Shown here piece after piece: positions 1 to 7,996 of a stretch of DNA of 64,000 nt. Numbering within the stretch: the first letter of the stretch is position 1; each line of letters begins with the position of its first letter. The DNA comes from Bradyrhizobium ottawaense. Its GTDB lineage: Bacteria > Pseudomonadota > Alphaproteobacteria > Rhizobiales > Xanthobacteraceae. The position numbers were made by a program, and so were the translations under genes. The stretch is taken from positions 5,839,001-5,903,000 of the forward strand of contig NZ_LT629693.1 of NCBI RefSeq assembly GCF_900099825.1, in the 5' to 3' direction. Below the pieces are notes generated by a model. It ran no database searches and was not told where the DNA came from. It saw nothing but the letters and a program-made list of their open reading frames with translations.

Positions 1-134
1 ACTCGTATCATCGCGGTCTGCGAACTTGGAATTGGTGATGGCTTTCTTAGATTAAAACGCACATTGCGGGGGTACGATTCATACCACATTGGCAGTCGTT
101 TGAAAAATCCAACTTTTCGGAGAAGGAGGCAGCG

Positions 135-1358
135 ATGAACGTGCTGAAAGCTGCAATCGTCGGCCTGGCCCTGATGTCAGGCAATACACTGGTCCGCGCC
201 GACGTCATCACCGACTGGAACAGAACCGCAATGGACGTGATGAAGGCGGTCAACGTGGGCGGTAACCCGTGGACGCGCAGCATGGCCCTGGTGAACGTGT
301 CTATGTCTGACGCGGTCAACTCGGTACAGAACCGATATTCGCGTTACATGGCAACGGAGCTTCCAATTGACCCGAACGCCTCGGCCGAGGCCGCGGCCGC
401 GGCGGCTGCACGCGAAATTCTCATGCGCCAATATCCCGGCCAGAAGGCGCAGATCGATGCAGCCTTCGCGGAGACGATGCAAACCATTCCGGACAACCCC
501 GCACGGGTTGCGGGTATTGCTTTGGGCGAAAAAGCTGCGGCCGCCGTTTTCGCCGAACGTCAGAGCGACGCGACAAACGTGCCCGACACATACCGCCCGC
601 TCACCACGCCTGGCGTATGGGTGCCGACCACGCCGCCGCTCTTCCCACAATATGCGACGGCCAAGCCGTGGGGCATGGACAGCGCGAGTCAGTTCCGCCC
701 GGGTCCACCCCCGGCCCTCAACGGTGCTCTTTACGCGCGCGATTACAACGAAACCAAGGAAATGGGCGGAGTGAAAAGCACGAAGCGGACCGACGCGCAG
801 TCCGACGCCGTGCGCTTCTGGACACAGGCCAACCTTGGGCCCGCATGGTTCCAGGCGGCCAGGCAGGCTTCCGCTCGTCGCGGCCTCTCTGTGGCAGAAA
901 ACGCGCGAGTGTTCGGACTGATGTCCATGGCTCTCGCCAACTGCTTCATCGTCGATTGGGACGCCAAATTCCAATACAATTTCTGGCGGCCGATCACCGC
1001 GATCCGCAACGGCGACCAGGACGGCAACGATGCGACCGAACGCGACGCAGGCTGGCAGCCTCTGAACGCCACGCCGATGCATCCGGAATACCCGTCGCAG
1101 GCGGGGATCAACGCGGGTGCGGCGCGAGGCGTTCTGGAAGCTGCTTTCGGCAGCGGGCCGGAAGACTTCATCGTGTACGATACTTCCGACGCGCGCCTGT
1201 CACGCCAATTCACCAGCTTTGCGCAGATGGACCAGGAGCACAAAGAGGTGCGCATCTGGGGCGGCATTCATTTCCGCAATTCGCTAGAGGTCGGAGAGGC
1301 GATGGGTCGCAAGATCGCCGACCATCTCGTGGCAAATTACATGAAGCCGGCGCGGTAG
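135..1358 (+). CDS. Secreted vanadium-dependent haloperoxidase / PAP2-superfamily protein
   Basis: 407 aa with an N-terminal signal peptide (hydrophobic stretch at about residues 5-22). The C-terminal half carries the vanadate/phosphate pocket pattern of vanadium haloperoxidases and PAP2 phosphatases: KFQYNFWRP (Lys and Arg), HPEYPS, then RIWGGIHF (Arg and His). The central motif reads PSQAG where the family normally has PSGHA, so the acid-base histidine appears to be missing; see findings. A GGAG-like site lies just before the ATG at 135. The next gene starts 4 nt after the stop and is probably co-transcribed. The fold assignment is firm; catalytic activity is not. It would act in the periplasm. 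Confidence 0.85.
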   Translation: MNVLKAAIVGLALMSGNTLVRADVITDWNRTAMDVMKAVNVGGNPWTRSMALVNVSMSDAVNSVQNRYSRYMATELPIDPNASAEAAAAAAAREILMRQYPGQKAQIDAAFAETMQTIPDNPARVAGIALGEKAAAAVFAERQSDATNVPDTYRPLTTPGVWVPTTPPLFPQYATAKPWGMDSASQFRPGPPPALNGALYARDYNETKEMGGVKSTKRTDAQSDAVRFWTQANLGPAWFQAARQASARRGLSVAENARVFGLMSMALANCFIVDWDAKFQYNFWRPITAIRNGDQDGNDATERDAGWQPLNATPMHPEYPSQAGINAGAARGVLEAAFGSGPEDFIVYDTSDARLSRQFTSFAQMDQEHKEVRIWGGIHFRNSLEVGEAMGRKIADHLVANYMKPAR

Positions 1359-1362
1359 GCCC

Positions 1363-2388
1363 ATGTTCGGTGCCATCTCAAGGCGCTTGGTAACTGGCGG
1401 GGCGCTGCTGCTCGCCGCCTTCCTTGCCGCGGACGCCGCGGAGATCGACGACGATCTGCCCGACCTTGCTGACCAGATCGCGCAGATGGCCTCCGAGGTC
1501 GCGCTCGAGTTGCAGCAAATCTGTCCGCCTGCTTCACCCTCGGACCAAGCAGCCTTCGACCGATGCCGGCGCAGCCTGTTCGGCGACTCCGCGCTGCGGC
1601 GCAGCCTCGCGCCGAGGCTCCTGTGGGGCCGCCGGAATCAGGACGCCGGGGCAGAGCTCAAGAATACCAATCTCACGCAGTTTGCGCCCGATGTGATTGC
1701 CGGCCTCTACCTCTCGCTGTTCATGTACAGCGGCGAGTACAGCACCGAGTACGTCGAACGCGAGCGATTGTACCTGATCCGTCTGCGGGCAGGGTTCCGC
1801 AACCTGTTGCCGCCCGGGCAGTTTCCGTATCCGTTCTGGCACGACGAGGCGAAGTGGGGTGTTTATCAGGCCGCCAATTCGGTTCTGCTCTGGGTCAATC
1901 CAAAGACCGCGAAGATCGTCATCGGGCAATTCACCGAGCGGGGCAGCGACAGCCCTGTTGTCTCCACGCAACCGATATGGCCCAAGTTCGATGGCAACTG
2001 GATGTGGATGGACAAGGAGGGACGCATCCAGCCGCGCGTGACACTCTTCGACGGCTTGTTCCGTCAAGACAATCCTTATCTGCCAAAGCTCGACTTCACA
2101 TACAGGACGCTGGCGCTGCGGATGCGCGACGCGCAATGCGATAAATGTCACGCGCCGAACAACCCCCTGCCGATGCGCCGGCTAGTGCTGATGCACACTC
2201 CGGCCCACGCGGCGGGCGAGATCGCCCGGCTAATGACGGCGGTGCGTGAGGACAGGATGCCGCGCGACGATAACGGCATCGAACAGCCGCTCGAGCCCGC
2301 GCTCAAACGTGCACTGCTCGAAAGTGGCGGAGCCTTCGAAGAGTTAGTGAAGGCTGCAAAAGATTGGGAAGCGTCACACCGGGATTGA
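1363..2388 (+). CDS. Secreted protein with a single c-type haem-binding CxxCH motif
   Basis: 341 aa. Residues 1-25 form a typical signal peptide ending near ADAAE. A single CDKCH motif at about residue 260 would bind one covalent haem in the periplasm, as in c-type cytochromes. The rest of the protein matches no family I can name. It starts 4 nt after the haloperoxidase-like gene, so the two are very likely an operon and may form a secreted redox pair. That functional link is inference. The protein is much longer than an ordinary monohaem cytochrome, so most of it must serve another purpose. Confidence 0.75.
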   Translation: MFGAISRRLVTGGALLLAAFLAADAAEIDDDLPDLADQIAQMASEVALELQQICPPASPSDQAAFDRCRRSLFGDSALRRSLAPRLLWGRRNQDAGAELKNTNLTQFAPDVIAGLYLSLFMYSGEYSTEYVERERLYLIRLRAGFRNLLPPGQFPYPFWHDEAKWGVYQAANSVLLWVNPKTAKIVIGQFTERGSDSPVVSTQPIWPKFDGNWMWMDKEGRIQPRVTLFDGLFRQDNPYLPKLDFTYRTLALRMRDAQCDKCHAPNNPLPMRRLVLMHTPAHAAGEIARLMTAVREDRMPRDDNGIEQPLEPALKRALLESGGAFEELVKAAKDWEASHRD

Positions 2389-2707
2389 ATGCCGAGGCAT
2401 TGCGATGTCTCTTGTTGGCACGAAACGGAGCTCCAGGGATGTCCGTAGTTCGGTCGCTATCGGGGGGTTGAGCCGGCAACGGTAAACCGGACATAGTCCG
2501 AGGGGGCCGGATTCGGTAGCGATTGACCCGAAATGCGACATCGAGCTCATAGCGAATTTCTACTACGCCCAACAGGTTGATGAGAAAAGTCGCAAAATCT
2601 TCCAGGACTTCGTGCTTCCTAGCCCGGCCGAAAGGAATACTCCGGAGAGTCTGGCTGGGCCTGGTGCTTCCATGGAAGGTCGAGCCGATTTCGGAGGAAG
2701 TTGTTCC
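2389..2707 (+). other. Intergenic stretch with a coding-like relic
   Basis: No complete gene. From about 2500 the frame of the following phosphoesterase is open and reads like protein (for example DIELIANFYYAQQVDEKSRK). The downstream gene has its own strong ribosome site and start at 2708, so this is most likely the tail of a lost gene that happens to be in frame. A longer phosphoesterase starting with the GTG at 2612 is possible but not matched by the paralogue at 4485. Confidence 0.4.
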
Positions 2708-3646
2708 ATGGACGAAGATATCTTGCGCAAAATGGAGGAGCGTCTCGGACCGCTCCATGCGAGACAGCGATTGGGGATTGAGACGGACCACGAGGCACAA
2801 ATCTTCGGCCAAGGCCTCCTCTCCTTTCATATAAAGAACTGGTATCCGGTCCATTCTGTCATTCGAAATGCACTAAAGCTGACCGGTCTCTACTGGCGCG
2901 GACGCCGAAATACAGGAAGCATTCTTGTCAAGCGCAATGATGTTATGTTCAAGGAGTTGCCACCGCTTTTCGACGGCTTCACCATACTCCACCTTAGCGA
3001 CATGCATGTGGACATGAATGAAGCTGCCATGCAGCGCCTGATCGAACTCGTCGGCGAAATGCGCTACGATCTATGTGTTCTAACCGGCGACTATCGGGGA
3101 AAGAATTTTGGACCGTTCGAGGCAACCTTGAACGGCGTCGCACGAGTGCGAGTTCATCTAAAGGGGCCCGTTTATGGGGTTCTGGGCGACCACGATACCA
3201 TCCAAATGGTTCCGGGGCTGGAAGCCATGGGAATACGTATGCTGCTCAACGAGAGTGAGGTGATTGTGCGCGGCGATCAGCAAATCTATCTTGCCGGAAT
3301 CGATGACGCTCACTGCTTCAAGGCCGACGATATCGAAAAGGCTGCGTTGCAGATACCGTATGGCGAGTTCTCCATCCTATTGTCACACACACCGGAGATC
3401 TATCGTCAGGCGGCTCATGCCGATTTTAATTTGTTGCTGAGCGGGCATACGCACGGTGGACAGATCTGTCTGCCAGGATCTATTCCGATCATACTTGATG
3501 CAGTATTGCCTCGACGGATGGGGGCGGGAGCTTGGCAGTATCACGACATGGCTGGCTACACCTCTGTGGGTGCTGGATCGAGCGTCGTTCCTGTTCGTCT
3601 CAACTGTCCACCAGAAATCACCTTGCACGGCCTTCGTTCGGGCTAA
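2708..3646 (+). CDS. Metallophosphoesterase, copy 1 (YkuE/YaeI-like)
   Basis: 312 aa. Start chosen at the ATG 8 nt after GGAGGAAG (2693-2700); this gives the same length and N-terminus as the paralogue at 4485-5423. Calcineurin-like phosphoesterase motifs are in order: SDMHVD (D98, H100), TGDYRG (128), then GDHD (160-163), SHTPE (226) and GHTHGGQ (246-252). The metal-bridging Asn of the usual GNHD motif is Asp here but Asn in copy 2, so this copy may have altered metal binding. YkuE/YaeI relatives act on phospholipid-type phosphodiesters. The CarS-like gene lies convergently 9 nt downstream. No signal peptide or membrane segment is obvious. Confidence 0.85.
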   Translation: MDEDILRKMEERLGPLHARQRLGIETDHEAQIFGQGLLSFHIKNWYPVHSVIRNALKLTGLYWRGRRNTGSILVKRNDVMFKELPPLFDGFTILHLSDMHVDMNEAAMQRLIELVGEMRYDLCVLTGDYRGKNFGPFEATLNGVARVRVHLKGPVYGVLGDHDTIQMVPGLEAMGIRMLLNESEVIVRGDQQIYLAGIDDAHCFKADDIEKAALQIPYGEFSILLSHTPEIYRQAAHADFNLLLSGHTHGGQICLPGSIPIILDAVLPRRMGAGAWQYHDMAGYTSVGAGSSVVPVRLNCPPEITLHGLRSG

Positions 3647-3655
3647 CGGCGAGGC

Positions 3656-4144
3656 CTAATATGGTTCGTCGCGCAGGTGGGTCCGGAATAGAAAACGAGA
3701 CAGAACTAGCGCGCCAATAAAAAAGATCCCGACGCCAAGCGCTATGTCTGCGATTGTCAATGAAAGTGCGTCGCGGCATGCCAGCATCGGAAATAGGGAT
3801 TCGGGAACCTGATCGAGCCCGAGTGCCTGGCTGCTCGGCGGATAGTTTAGGCGGCGCTTCACGAAACTGGAGAACAAATCGCCCGCCATAGCCGCGCCCG
3901 CTACGATTGCACCGATTGTCAGATCCAGACCGATAAGCGGGGCGCTTGCTGTCGTGATGAGGACTGAAATCAAAATACCGCGGATGGTTTTCGATGGCCC
4001 AAACAACGGCCGCCCATCAAAAAGTATGGTGCCAGCATCCAGCGGAAAGGGAAAACGTGGGCCAAAAATCTTCTTCGCAACGATCGGTGTGCCGTTCGCC
4101 AACGTCGTTAAAACCAATAATTGCAGAAGATGCAGAAGTTGCAT
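3656..4144 (-). CDS. CarS-like (CDP-archaeol synthase family) integral membrane protein
   Basis: 162 aa. Hydrophobic segments flank the family signature: ANGTPIVAKK near the N-terminus, DGRPLFGPSKTIRG at about 45-58, GDLFSSFVKRR at about 88-98, and LDQVPES after it. These match PF01864, whose archaeal members transfer CMP from CTP to an unsaturated dialkylglycerol phosphate. Bacterial members exist without an assigned substrate, so the reaction here is unknown. It faces a phosphoesterase gene end-to-end, and the pair was duplicated (relic at 5431-5525). A role in lipid head-group metabolism is inference. Confidence 0.8.
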   Translation of the reverse strand: MQLLHLLQLLVLTTLANGTPIVAKKIFGPRFPFPLDAGTILFDGRPLFGPSKTIRGILISVLITTASAPLIGLDLTIGAIVAGAAMAGDLFSSFVKRRLNYPPSSQALGLDQVPESLFPMLACRDALSLTIADIALGVGIFFIGALVLSRFLFRTHLRDEPY

Positions 4145-4484
4145 TTCTTCAGCTTAGCTTATAGTTACCTCCGACGTTAGTTCGATCTTCTATTGACTAC
4201 TATGAGCGCCTTTCAGTGGAACGTCTTGCGCCGGTCATCCAAGGCGCCACGGTCGAGCTGATCCATCAACCTGAAGACGGCGAAGGCGGTCGGATGATCG
4301 CCGCCGCTGTCGCGGCTCGGCTGCGCCGACGTGATCGAATAGCGATGCAGTTTGTTGCAGTGCACGAATCAAATGACCCAACGCGACATTCAGTCGAAGC
4401 GTGGGAATTAGCCACTGACGGGTTGACCTTGGCCTGATGAGAATGCGCTATATCTACCCGAAGGCCGTTCAAGAGGGCTAGCTG
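4145..4484 (+). other. Intergenic; open frame 4216-4437 of unknown status
   Basis: Upstream of phosphoesterase copy 2. A plus-strand frame open from about 4186 to the TGA at 4437 reads like protein (VIQGATVELIHQPEDGEGG) but has no recognisable family and no good ribosome site. It may be a fragment carried with the duplication or a small gene. I could not tell which. Confidence 0.3.
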
Positions 4485-5423
4485 GTGGACGAAAACATTC
4501 TGCGCAAACTCGAGATCCGTCTCGGGCCGCTCCATGCCCGGCAGCGATTGGGGATTGAGCGAGATCACGAAGCTCAGGTATTTGGCCAGGGCCTCACATT
4601 CTTTCACCTTGAAAACTCATCTTGGGCCGAGTGGATCATTCGAAATGCTCTGAAGGCAACCGGGCTCTACTGGCGTGCACGACAGAATGCAGAACGCATT
4701 CTCGTCAAACGAAACGATATGAGGTTCAAGACATTACCGCCCCTCTTTGAGGACTTCACCATTCTCCACATTAGCGACCTTCATGTGGATATGAATGAAG
4801 TTGCCATGAACAGACTCATCGAGCTGGTTGGCAGCATGCAGTACGATGTGTGTGTCCTAACTGGCGATTATCGGGGTCGGACGTTTGGGCCGTTCCAGCC
4901 CGCGCTGGATGGTGTCGCGCGATTGAGAACTCATCTGAAACTGCCTATCTATGCCGTGCTCGGTAACCACGATACGATTCAGATGGTTCCCGGGCTCGAA
5001 GCCATGGGCATTCGCGTGCTGCTCAATGAATGCGAAACAATTGTTCGCAAGGACCAACGGATCTATCTGGCGGGAATCGACGATGCACATTTCTTCAGAG
5101 TGGACAACATCGAAAAAGCCGCTCTCTCGATACCCTGCGGTGAGTTTTCGATCTTGTTGTCTCACACACCGGAGGTCTATCGTCAGGCTGCCCATGCCAA
5201 CTTTGATCTGATGCTGAGCGGACACACCCATGGCGGTCAGATTTGCCTCCCCGGATCCATCCCCATCAAGCTCGAGGCGGTGCTGCCAAGACGGATGGGG
5301 GCTGGGCCTTGGCAGTACAGCGATATGACCGGCTATACTTCCGTTGGTGCGGGCTCGAGCGTCGTTCCCGTGCGCCTCAATTGCCCGCCGGAAATTACCT
5401 TGCACCATTTACACTGCGGCTGA
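4485..5423 (+). CDS. Metallophosphoesterase, copy 2 (YkuE/YaeI-like)
   Basis: 312 aa, starting with GTG at 4485 (GAGGGCTAGCTG precedes it). It is a close paralogue of 2708-3646 along its whole length. All calcineurin-type motifs are intact: SDLHVD (D98, H100), TGDYRG (128), GNHD (160-163), SHTPE (226), GHTHGGQ (246-252). It is therefore the better candidate for the active enzyme. The first 90 residues, before the catalytic domain, contain conserved basic and aromatic residues shared by both copies. Substrate unknown; relatives hydrolyse phosphodiester or pyrophosphate bonds of lipid-linked compounds. Confidence 0.87.
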   Translation: MDENILRKLEIRLGPLHARQRLGIERDHEAQVFGQGLTFFHLENSSWAEWIIRNALKATGLYWRARQNAERILVKRNDMRFKTLPPLFEDFTILHISDLHVDMNEVAMNRLIELVGSMQYDVCVLTGDYRGRTFGPFQPALDGVARLRTHLKLPIYAVLGNHDTIQMVPGLEAMGIRVLLNECETIVRKDQRIYLAGIDDAHFFRVDNIEKAALSIPCGEFSILLSHTPEVYRQAAHANFDLMLSGHTHGGQICLPGSIPIKLEAVLPRRMGAGPWQYSDMTGYTSVGAGSSVVPVRLNCPPEITLHHLHCG

Positions 5424-5430
5424 CGCTAAC

Positions 5431-5525
5431 CTAATACGGTTCATCACGTACACGAGCCTGAAACAAAAGTCGGGAGAGAAGTAGCTCGCCGACGAAAAAT
5501 ACCCCAACATCCGAGGCAGCTCTCG
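5431..5525 (-). pseudogene. CarS-like gene, copy 2: only the C-terminal ~30 codons remain
   Basis: The minus-strand translation ends GVFFVGELLLSRLLFQ...RDEPY and stop. The intact gene at 3656-4144 ends GIFFIGALVLSRFLFR...RDEPY. It sits just downstream of phosphoesterase copy 2, exactly where CarS lies relative to copy 1. This shows the duplicated unit contained both genes and that the second CarS was mostly deleted. Confidence 0.75.
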
Positions 5526-5950
5526 GCAACCGAGACTTCCTTCTAAACCGGCCCTATGGCACCGGTGACGGGGAGAATGGCAACGTGCTGCCTGACATTT
5601 CGTTTAGAAATCGTTTCCTGCTTTCCCACGCTGAACCCGCTTTCGAAACGAAGCGATCGAACAAGTCATAGGCCGATGTCAGGTTTTGATCCTGTGAACG
5701 GCTCCTCCACGGGCACGAGAGTGCGATGAACCTGGGCGCTGTCATTCAACTCGCAATTTGTGCAGTGCATGAGTCTCTTCCTGGCACTTTTGTATGGACC
5801 GGCCGTGCGTTGCAAGCTGGATTTGATGATCTGGAGATGATTGGTCTTGCGCTTCTGTATCCGGCCCCTGAACGGAGCGTTTGTGCTCCAGGCCATCATG
5901 GATATCCGCGCACACCCGATCTCATTCTCGGAAAAGGCCCTGAAAGGCCG
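5526..5950. other. Intergenic, no gene recognised
   Basis: Lies between the CarS relic and the cut hspC-like gene. Where degP follows hspC in the B. japonicum arrangement, I find nothing coding. Short open frames on the minus strand after hspC may hold decayed codons from its missing C-terminus. Confidence 0.5.
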
Positions 5951-6331
5951 CTAGTGCTTGCGCCGTTCGAAGCGGCCGTAGTACCGCTCGCTGAAACGAC
6001 GTGCCTTGTCCTCCGATTCCGATTTTTTCTCGCCGGAGATCGAAAGAACGCCATTTGCGATTTCCAGGCTGACGTCCTTCTCGTCGAGGCCGGGCAGTTC
6101 AGCGGTGATGCGCACCTCCTTGTCCGTCTCATCGATGTCGATCTGGGGCCAGCCAAGCCCGCTCAGTCTCCGGGACGATCCGAACGGCGCAAGATCGAAC
6201 CCGCGGAATACATCGTCGAACATGCGGTTCATCTCGCGATGCAACGTAAAAAATGGATTCACGTCGGCACCGCGGGAAATGGCGACCTCGCGGCCGCCGT
6301 TATTCCAGGGAATGAGATCCTTGATACCCAT
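5951..6331 (-). CDS. hspC: Small heat-shock protein (Hsp20), hspC-like, C-terminally truncated
   Basis: 126 aa beginning MGIKDLIPWN and containing NPFFTLHREMNRMFDDVF, then the start of the alpha-crystallin domain (IDIDETDKEVRITAELPGL, GVLSISGEKK). It ends in YYGRFERRKH. Class relatives run about 40 residues further, through the last strands and the I-x-I tail, so the domain is incomplete and dimer or oligomer formation is doubtful. It lies 97 nt after hspB on the same strand and probably shares its ROSE-controlled transcript. The symbol is given by analogy with the B. japonicum hspB-hspC order. A second class of Hsp20 compared with hspA and hspB. Confidence 0.7.
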   Translation of the reverse strand: MGIKDLIPWNNGGREVAISRGADVNPFFTLHREMNRMFDDVFRGFDLAPFGSSRRLSGLGWPQIDIDETDKEVRITAELPGLDEKDVSLEIANGVLSISGEKKSESEDKARRFSERYYGRFERRKH

Positions 6332-6428
6332 GATATGTTCTCCTCAATTCAACCGACTTCCGCCGCGGACAGACCGCCGCGGAAGTCAGTTCGATGATGT
6401 CAATGTGCGGCGACGTGCGGCGACGCGG

Positions 6429-6890
6429 TCAGGCCGCTTTGCCGTCGATCTGCCGGACGTTCGACCCGGATGAACCCGCGATGGAAATCCGCCGCGGCTT
6501 CATGGCCTCGGGGACCTCGCGGACGAGTTCGATCTGCAGCAAGCCGTTGTCGAACGCCGCTCCCTTGACCTGGACATAGTCCGCAAGGTTGAACTGCCGC
6601 TTGAAGGGCCGCGATGAAATTCCCTGGTAGAGGAGTTCGCGCTGTTGTTTCTCGGCTTTCCGGCCTTCCACCGTCAGCACGCTTTGTTCTGCGGTTATCG
6701 CGATTTCGTCCGGTGAGAAACCAGCGACCGCCAGCGAGATCAGGTAGCGGTCTTCGCCCAGGCGCTCGACGTTGCACGGCGGATAGTTTTCCTCCGTACC
6801 GGCCTGTTGTGCGGCGTCAACGAGATCGAATAAGCGGTCAAAGCCGATGGTCGACCGCCAAAGGGGAGCAAAATCGTAGGTAGTCCTCAT
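6429..6890 (-). CDS. hspB: Small heat-shock protein (Hsp20), hspB-like
   Basis: 153 aa, starting MRTTYDFAPLWRSTIGFDRL, with GGAGG 8 nt before the ATG. The alpha-crystallin domain runs from about 35 to 135 (ERLGEDRYLISLAVAGFSPDEI, SSRPFKRQFNLAD, AFDNGLLQIELVREVPE). It is an ATP-independent holdase that binds unfolding proteins as oligomers. The protein is closely related to 9074-9520. Translation should be heat-controlled by the ROSE leader directly upstream (6891-6995), in which the ribosome site is sequestered at low temperature. The symbol rests on gene order around rpoH1. Confidence 0.88.
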   Translation of the reverse strand: MRTTYDFAPLWRSTIGFDRLFDLVDAAQQAGTEENYPPCNVERLGEDRYLISLAVAGFSPDEIAITAEQSVLTVEGRKAEKQQRELLYQGISSRPFKRQFNLADYVQVKGAAFDNGLLQIELVREVPEAMKPRRISIAGSSGSNVRQIDGKAA

Positions 6891-6995
6891 AGCCAAATCC
6901 TCCATTGAGCAAGATGGGTACGAGCAGGCGTCGGACACCTCCGGCGCCCGTCTCCGCCAGGCCCCCGAAGGGCGCCCGGACCGCTTGTCGCGGCA
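6891..6995 (-). promoter_or_regulatory. ROSE-type RNA thermometer, hspB leader
   Basis: Read on the minus strand, this leader has GC-rich hairpins followed by the 3' signature TTGCTCAATGGAGGAT, in which the TTGCT segment can pair with the Shine-Dalgarno GGAGG. The first AUG lies 9 nt after the GGAGG. About 50 nt (6908-6959) are almost identical to the leader of the hspA-like gene at 9538-9589. ROSE elements are known to repress rhizobial small heat-shock genes at growth temperature and melt on heating. The 5' end is approximate. Confidence 0.88.
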
Positions 6996-7269
6996 GGCTA
7001 AAAATTAGAAAAAGCCGATCTGATTTCAAGTGGGCCATCACGTTCATTTTCTAAGATACTGGGGAACGGGAATCCGCCGATCTAGTTTTGCTCGTGGTCG
7101 CCTGAATTCTCGCGAAAGGCGATCAACCTCCGGCCAGGCACGCGAAGCCAAACTACCGCGTGTCTGGCTTTTCCACGCTCTCATTTTAGGCAATATTTCA
7201 CGCATATTGGTGAGGCCGGCCGGTACTGCGAATGTTGACAAGCTTCCGTGTCAAGACAAGCAAAGGTGC

Positions 7270-7299
7270 GGCGCCACCGCCGATACCAGCGGTGGTGCC
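7270..7299 (-). terminator. Probable terminator downstream of 7327-7644
   Basis: Eleven-base-pair stem (GGCGCCACCGC / GCGGTGGTGCC, one wobble) with an 8-nt loop. On the minus strand it is followed by a short T run. The rest of 6996-7326 holds nothing I can call. Confidence 0.5.
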
Positions 7300-7326
7300 G
7301 CCTCTGCGTTCGCTTGCGACTTCTTG

Positions 7327-7644
7327 TTATCTGGTTGCCGTCCTGCTTAGATTTGATTCGGCATTCCAGAAACCATTGTGGGCAGACGCCGAGTGTTTCG
7401 GAACCGCCAAAGCGTTGAAGTTGGGTAGCCACAAGGTGTCAATTCCGGGTCCCTTCGACTCCGATCCAAAGTTCATCCACGGCATCGTATCGAGATAGGG
7501 AATGGGCGGGAGCGGTAGCTTTTCCGGAAACTTTGACGCAGCTTGTCGCGCGCGGTCATTGTTCAACGCACTCTCGCTCGCTTGACCGACTTGCGGAGCC
7601 ACGAGGGCGCCCGCCAGCAAAAGTGCCAACAGTCTTTCCATCAT
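7327..7644 (-). CDS. Small secreted protein of unknown function
   Basis: 105 aa. Start chosen at the ATG 6 nt after GGAGG. The signal peptide is clear (MMERLLALLLAGALVAPQVG, cleavage near QAS). The mature part is proline- and aromatic-rich (PPIPYLDTMPWMNF, TLWLPNF) and has no motif I recognise. It lies between rpoH and hspB on the same strand, so it may share heat-shock regulation; that is inference from position. Confidence 0.7.
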   Translation of the reverse strand: MMERLLALLLAGALVAPQVGQASESALNNDRARQAASKFPEKLPLPPIPYLDTMPWMNFGSESKGPGIDTLWLPNFNALAVPKHSASAHNGFWNAESNLSRTATR

Positions 7645-7996
7645 GTTATCCTCCGTAAAAGGTTGCCGTCGGGCTCGTCCCTGTGGTCGCGGACATTCCC
7701 CAACGCTGGTCGCCGAACGCTCAATCAAAAGAAAGGTTCCCCTCCGAGAATTGCAGTCTTGATCGAGGCTCCTCCGGTCGTGCTGCGTCGGCAACTTCAC
7801 CTTTGCCAAGAAAAGTCGGCGGTGGCGATGCCGGCTGCATCCGCTGTCAACGACGGCAAAGCCACACGACCTGTCTCGAACATCGCGGCCTGCAAGGCGA
7901 CAAGAACTACTCCAGTCGCTGCGACTGTGTTTGCGATCACGAGAAGAACGACCGACGGAGTAAGCATGGCGATCAGTTCGGTGATCTTTTTCGGGC
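7645..7996. other. Intergenic, no convincing gene
   Basis: Plus-strand frames cross this stretch but are rich in Thr/Arg/Ser with no ribosome site, and overlap the genes on both sides. I treat it as the rpoH 3' region plus the promoter region of 7327-7644. Confidence 0.5.

Noticed and set aside
177..1082. A 301-codon open frame on the minus strand opposite the haloperoxidase gene
   Set aside because: High-GC antisense frame with His/Arg/Val-rich, domain-free product and no ribosome site; the plus-strand gene has signal peptide and family motifs.
617..1393. A 258-codon plus-strand frame overlapping the haloperoxidase gene
   Set aside because: Arg/Ala/Gly-rich shadow of the real gene in another frame.
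5726..6397. Long plus-strand frame across the hspC-like gene
   Set aside because: Antisense shadow; hspC has the Hsp20 motifs on the minus strand.
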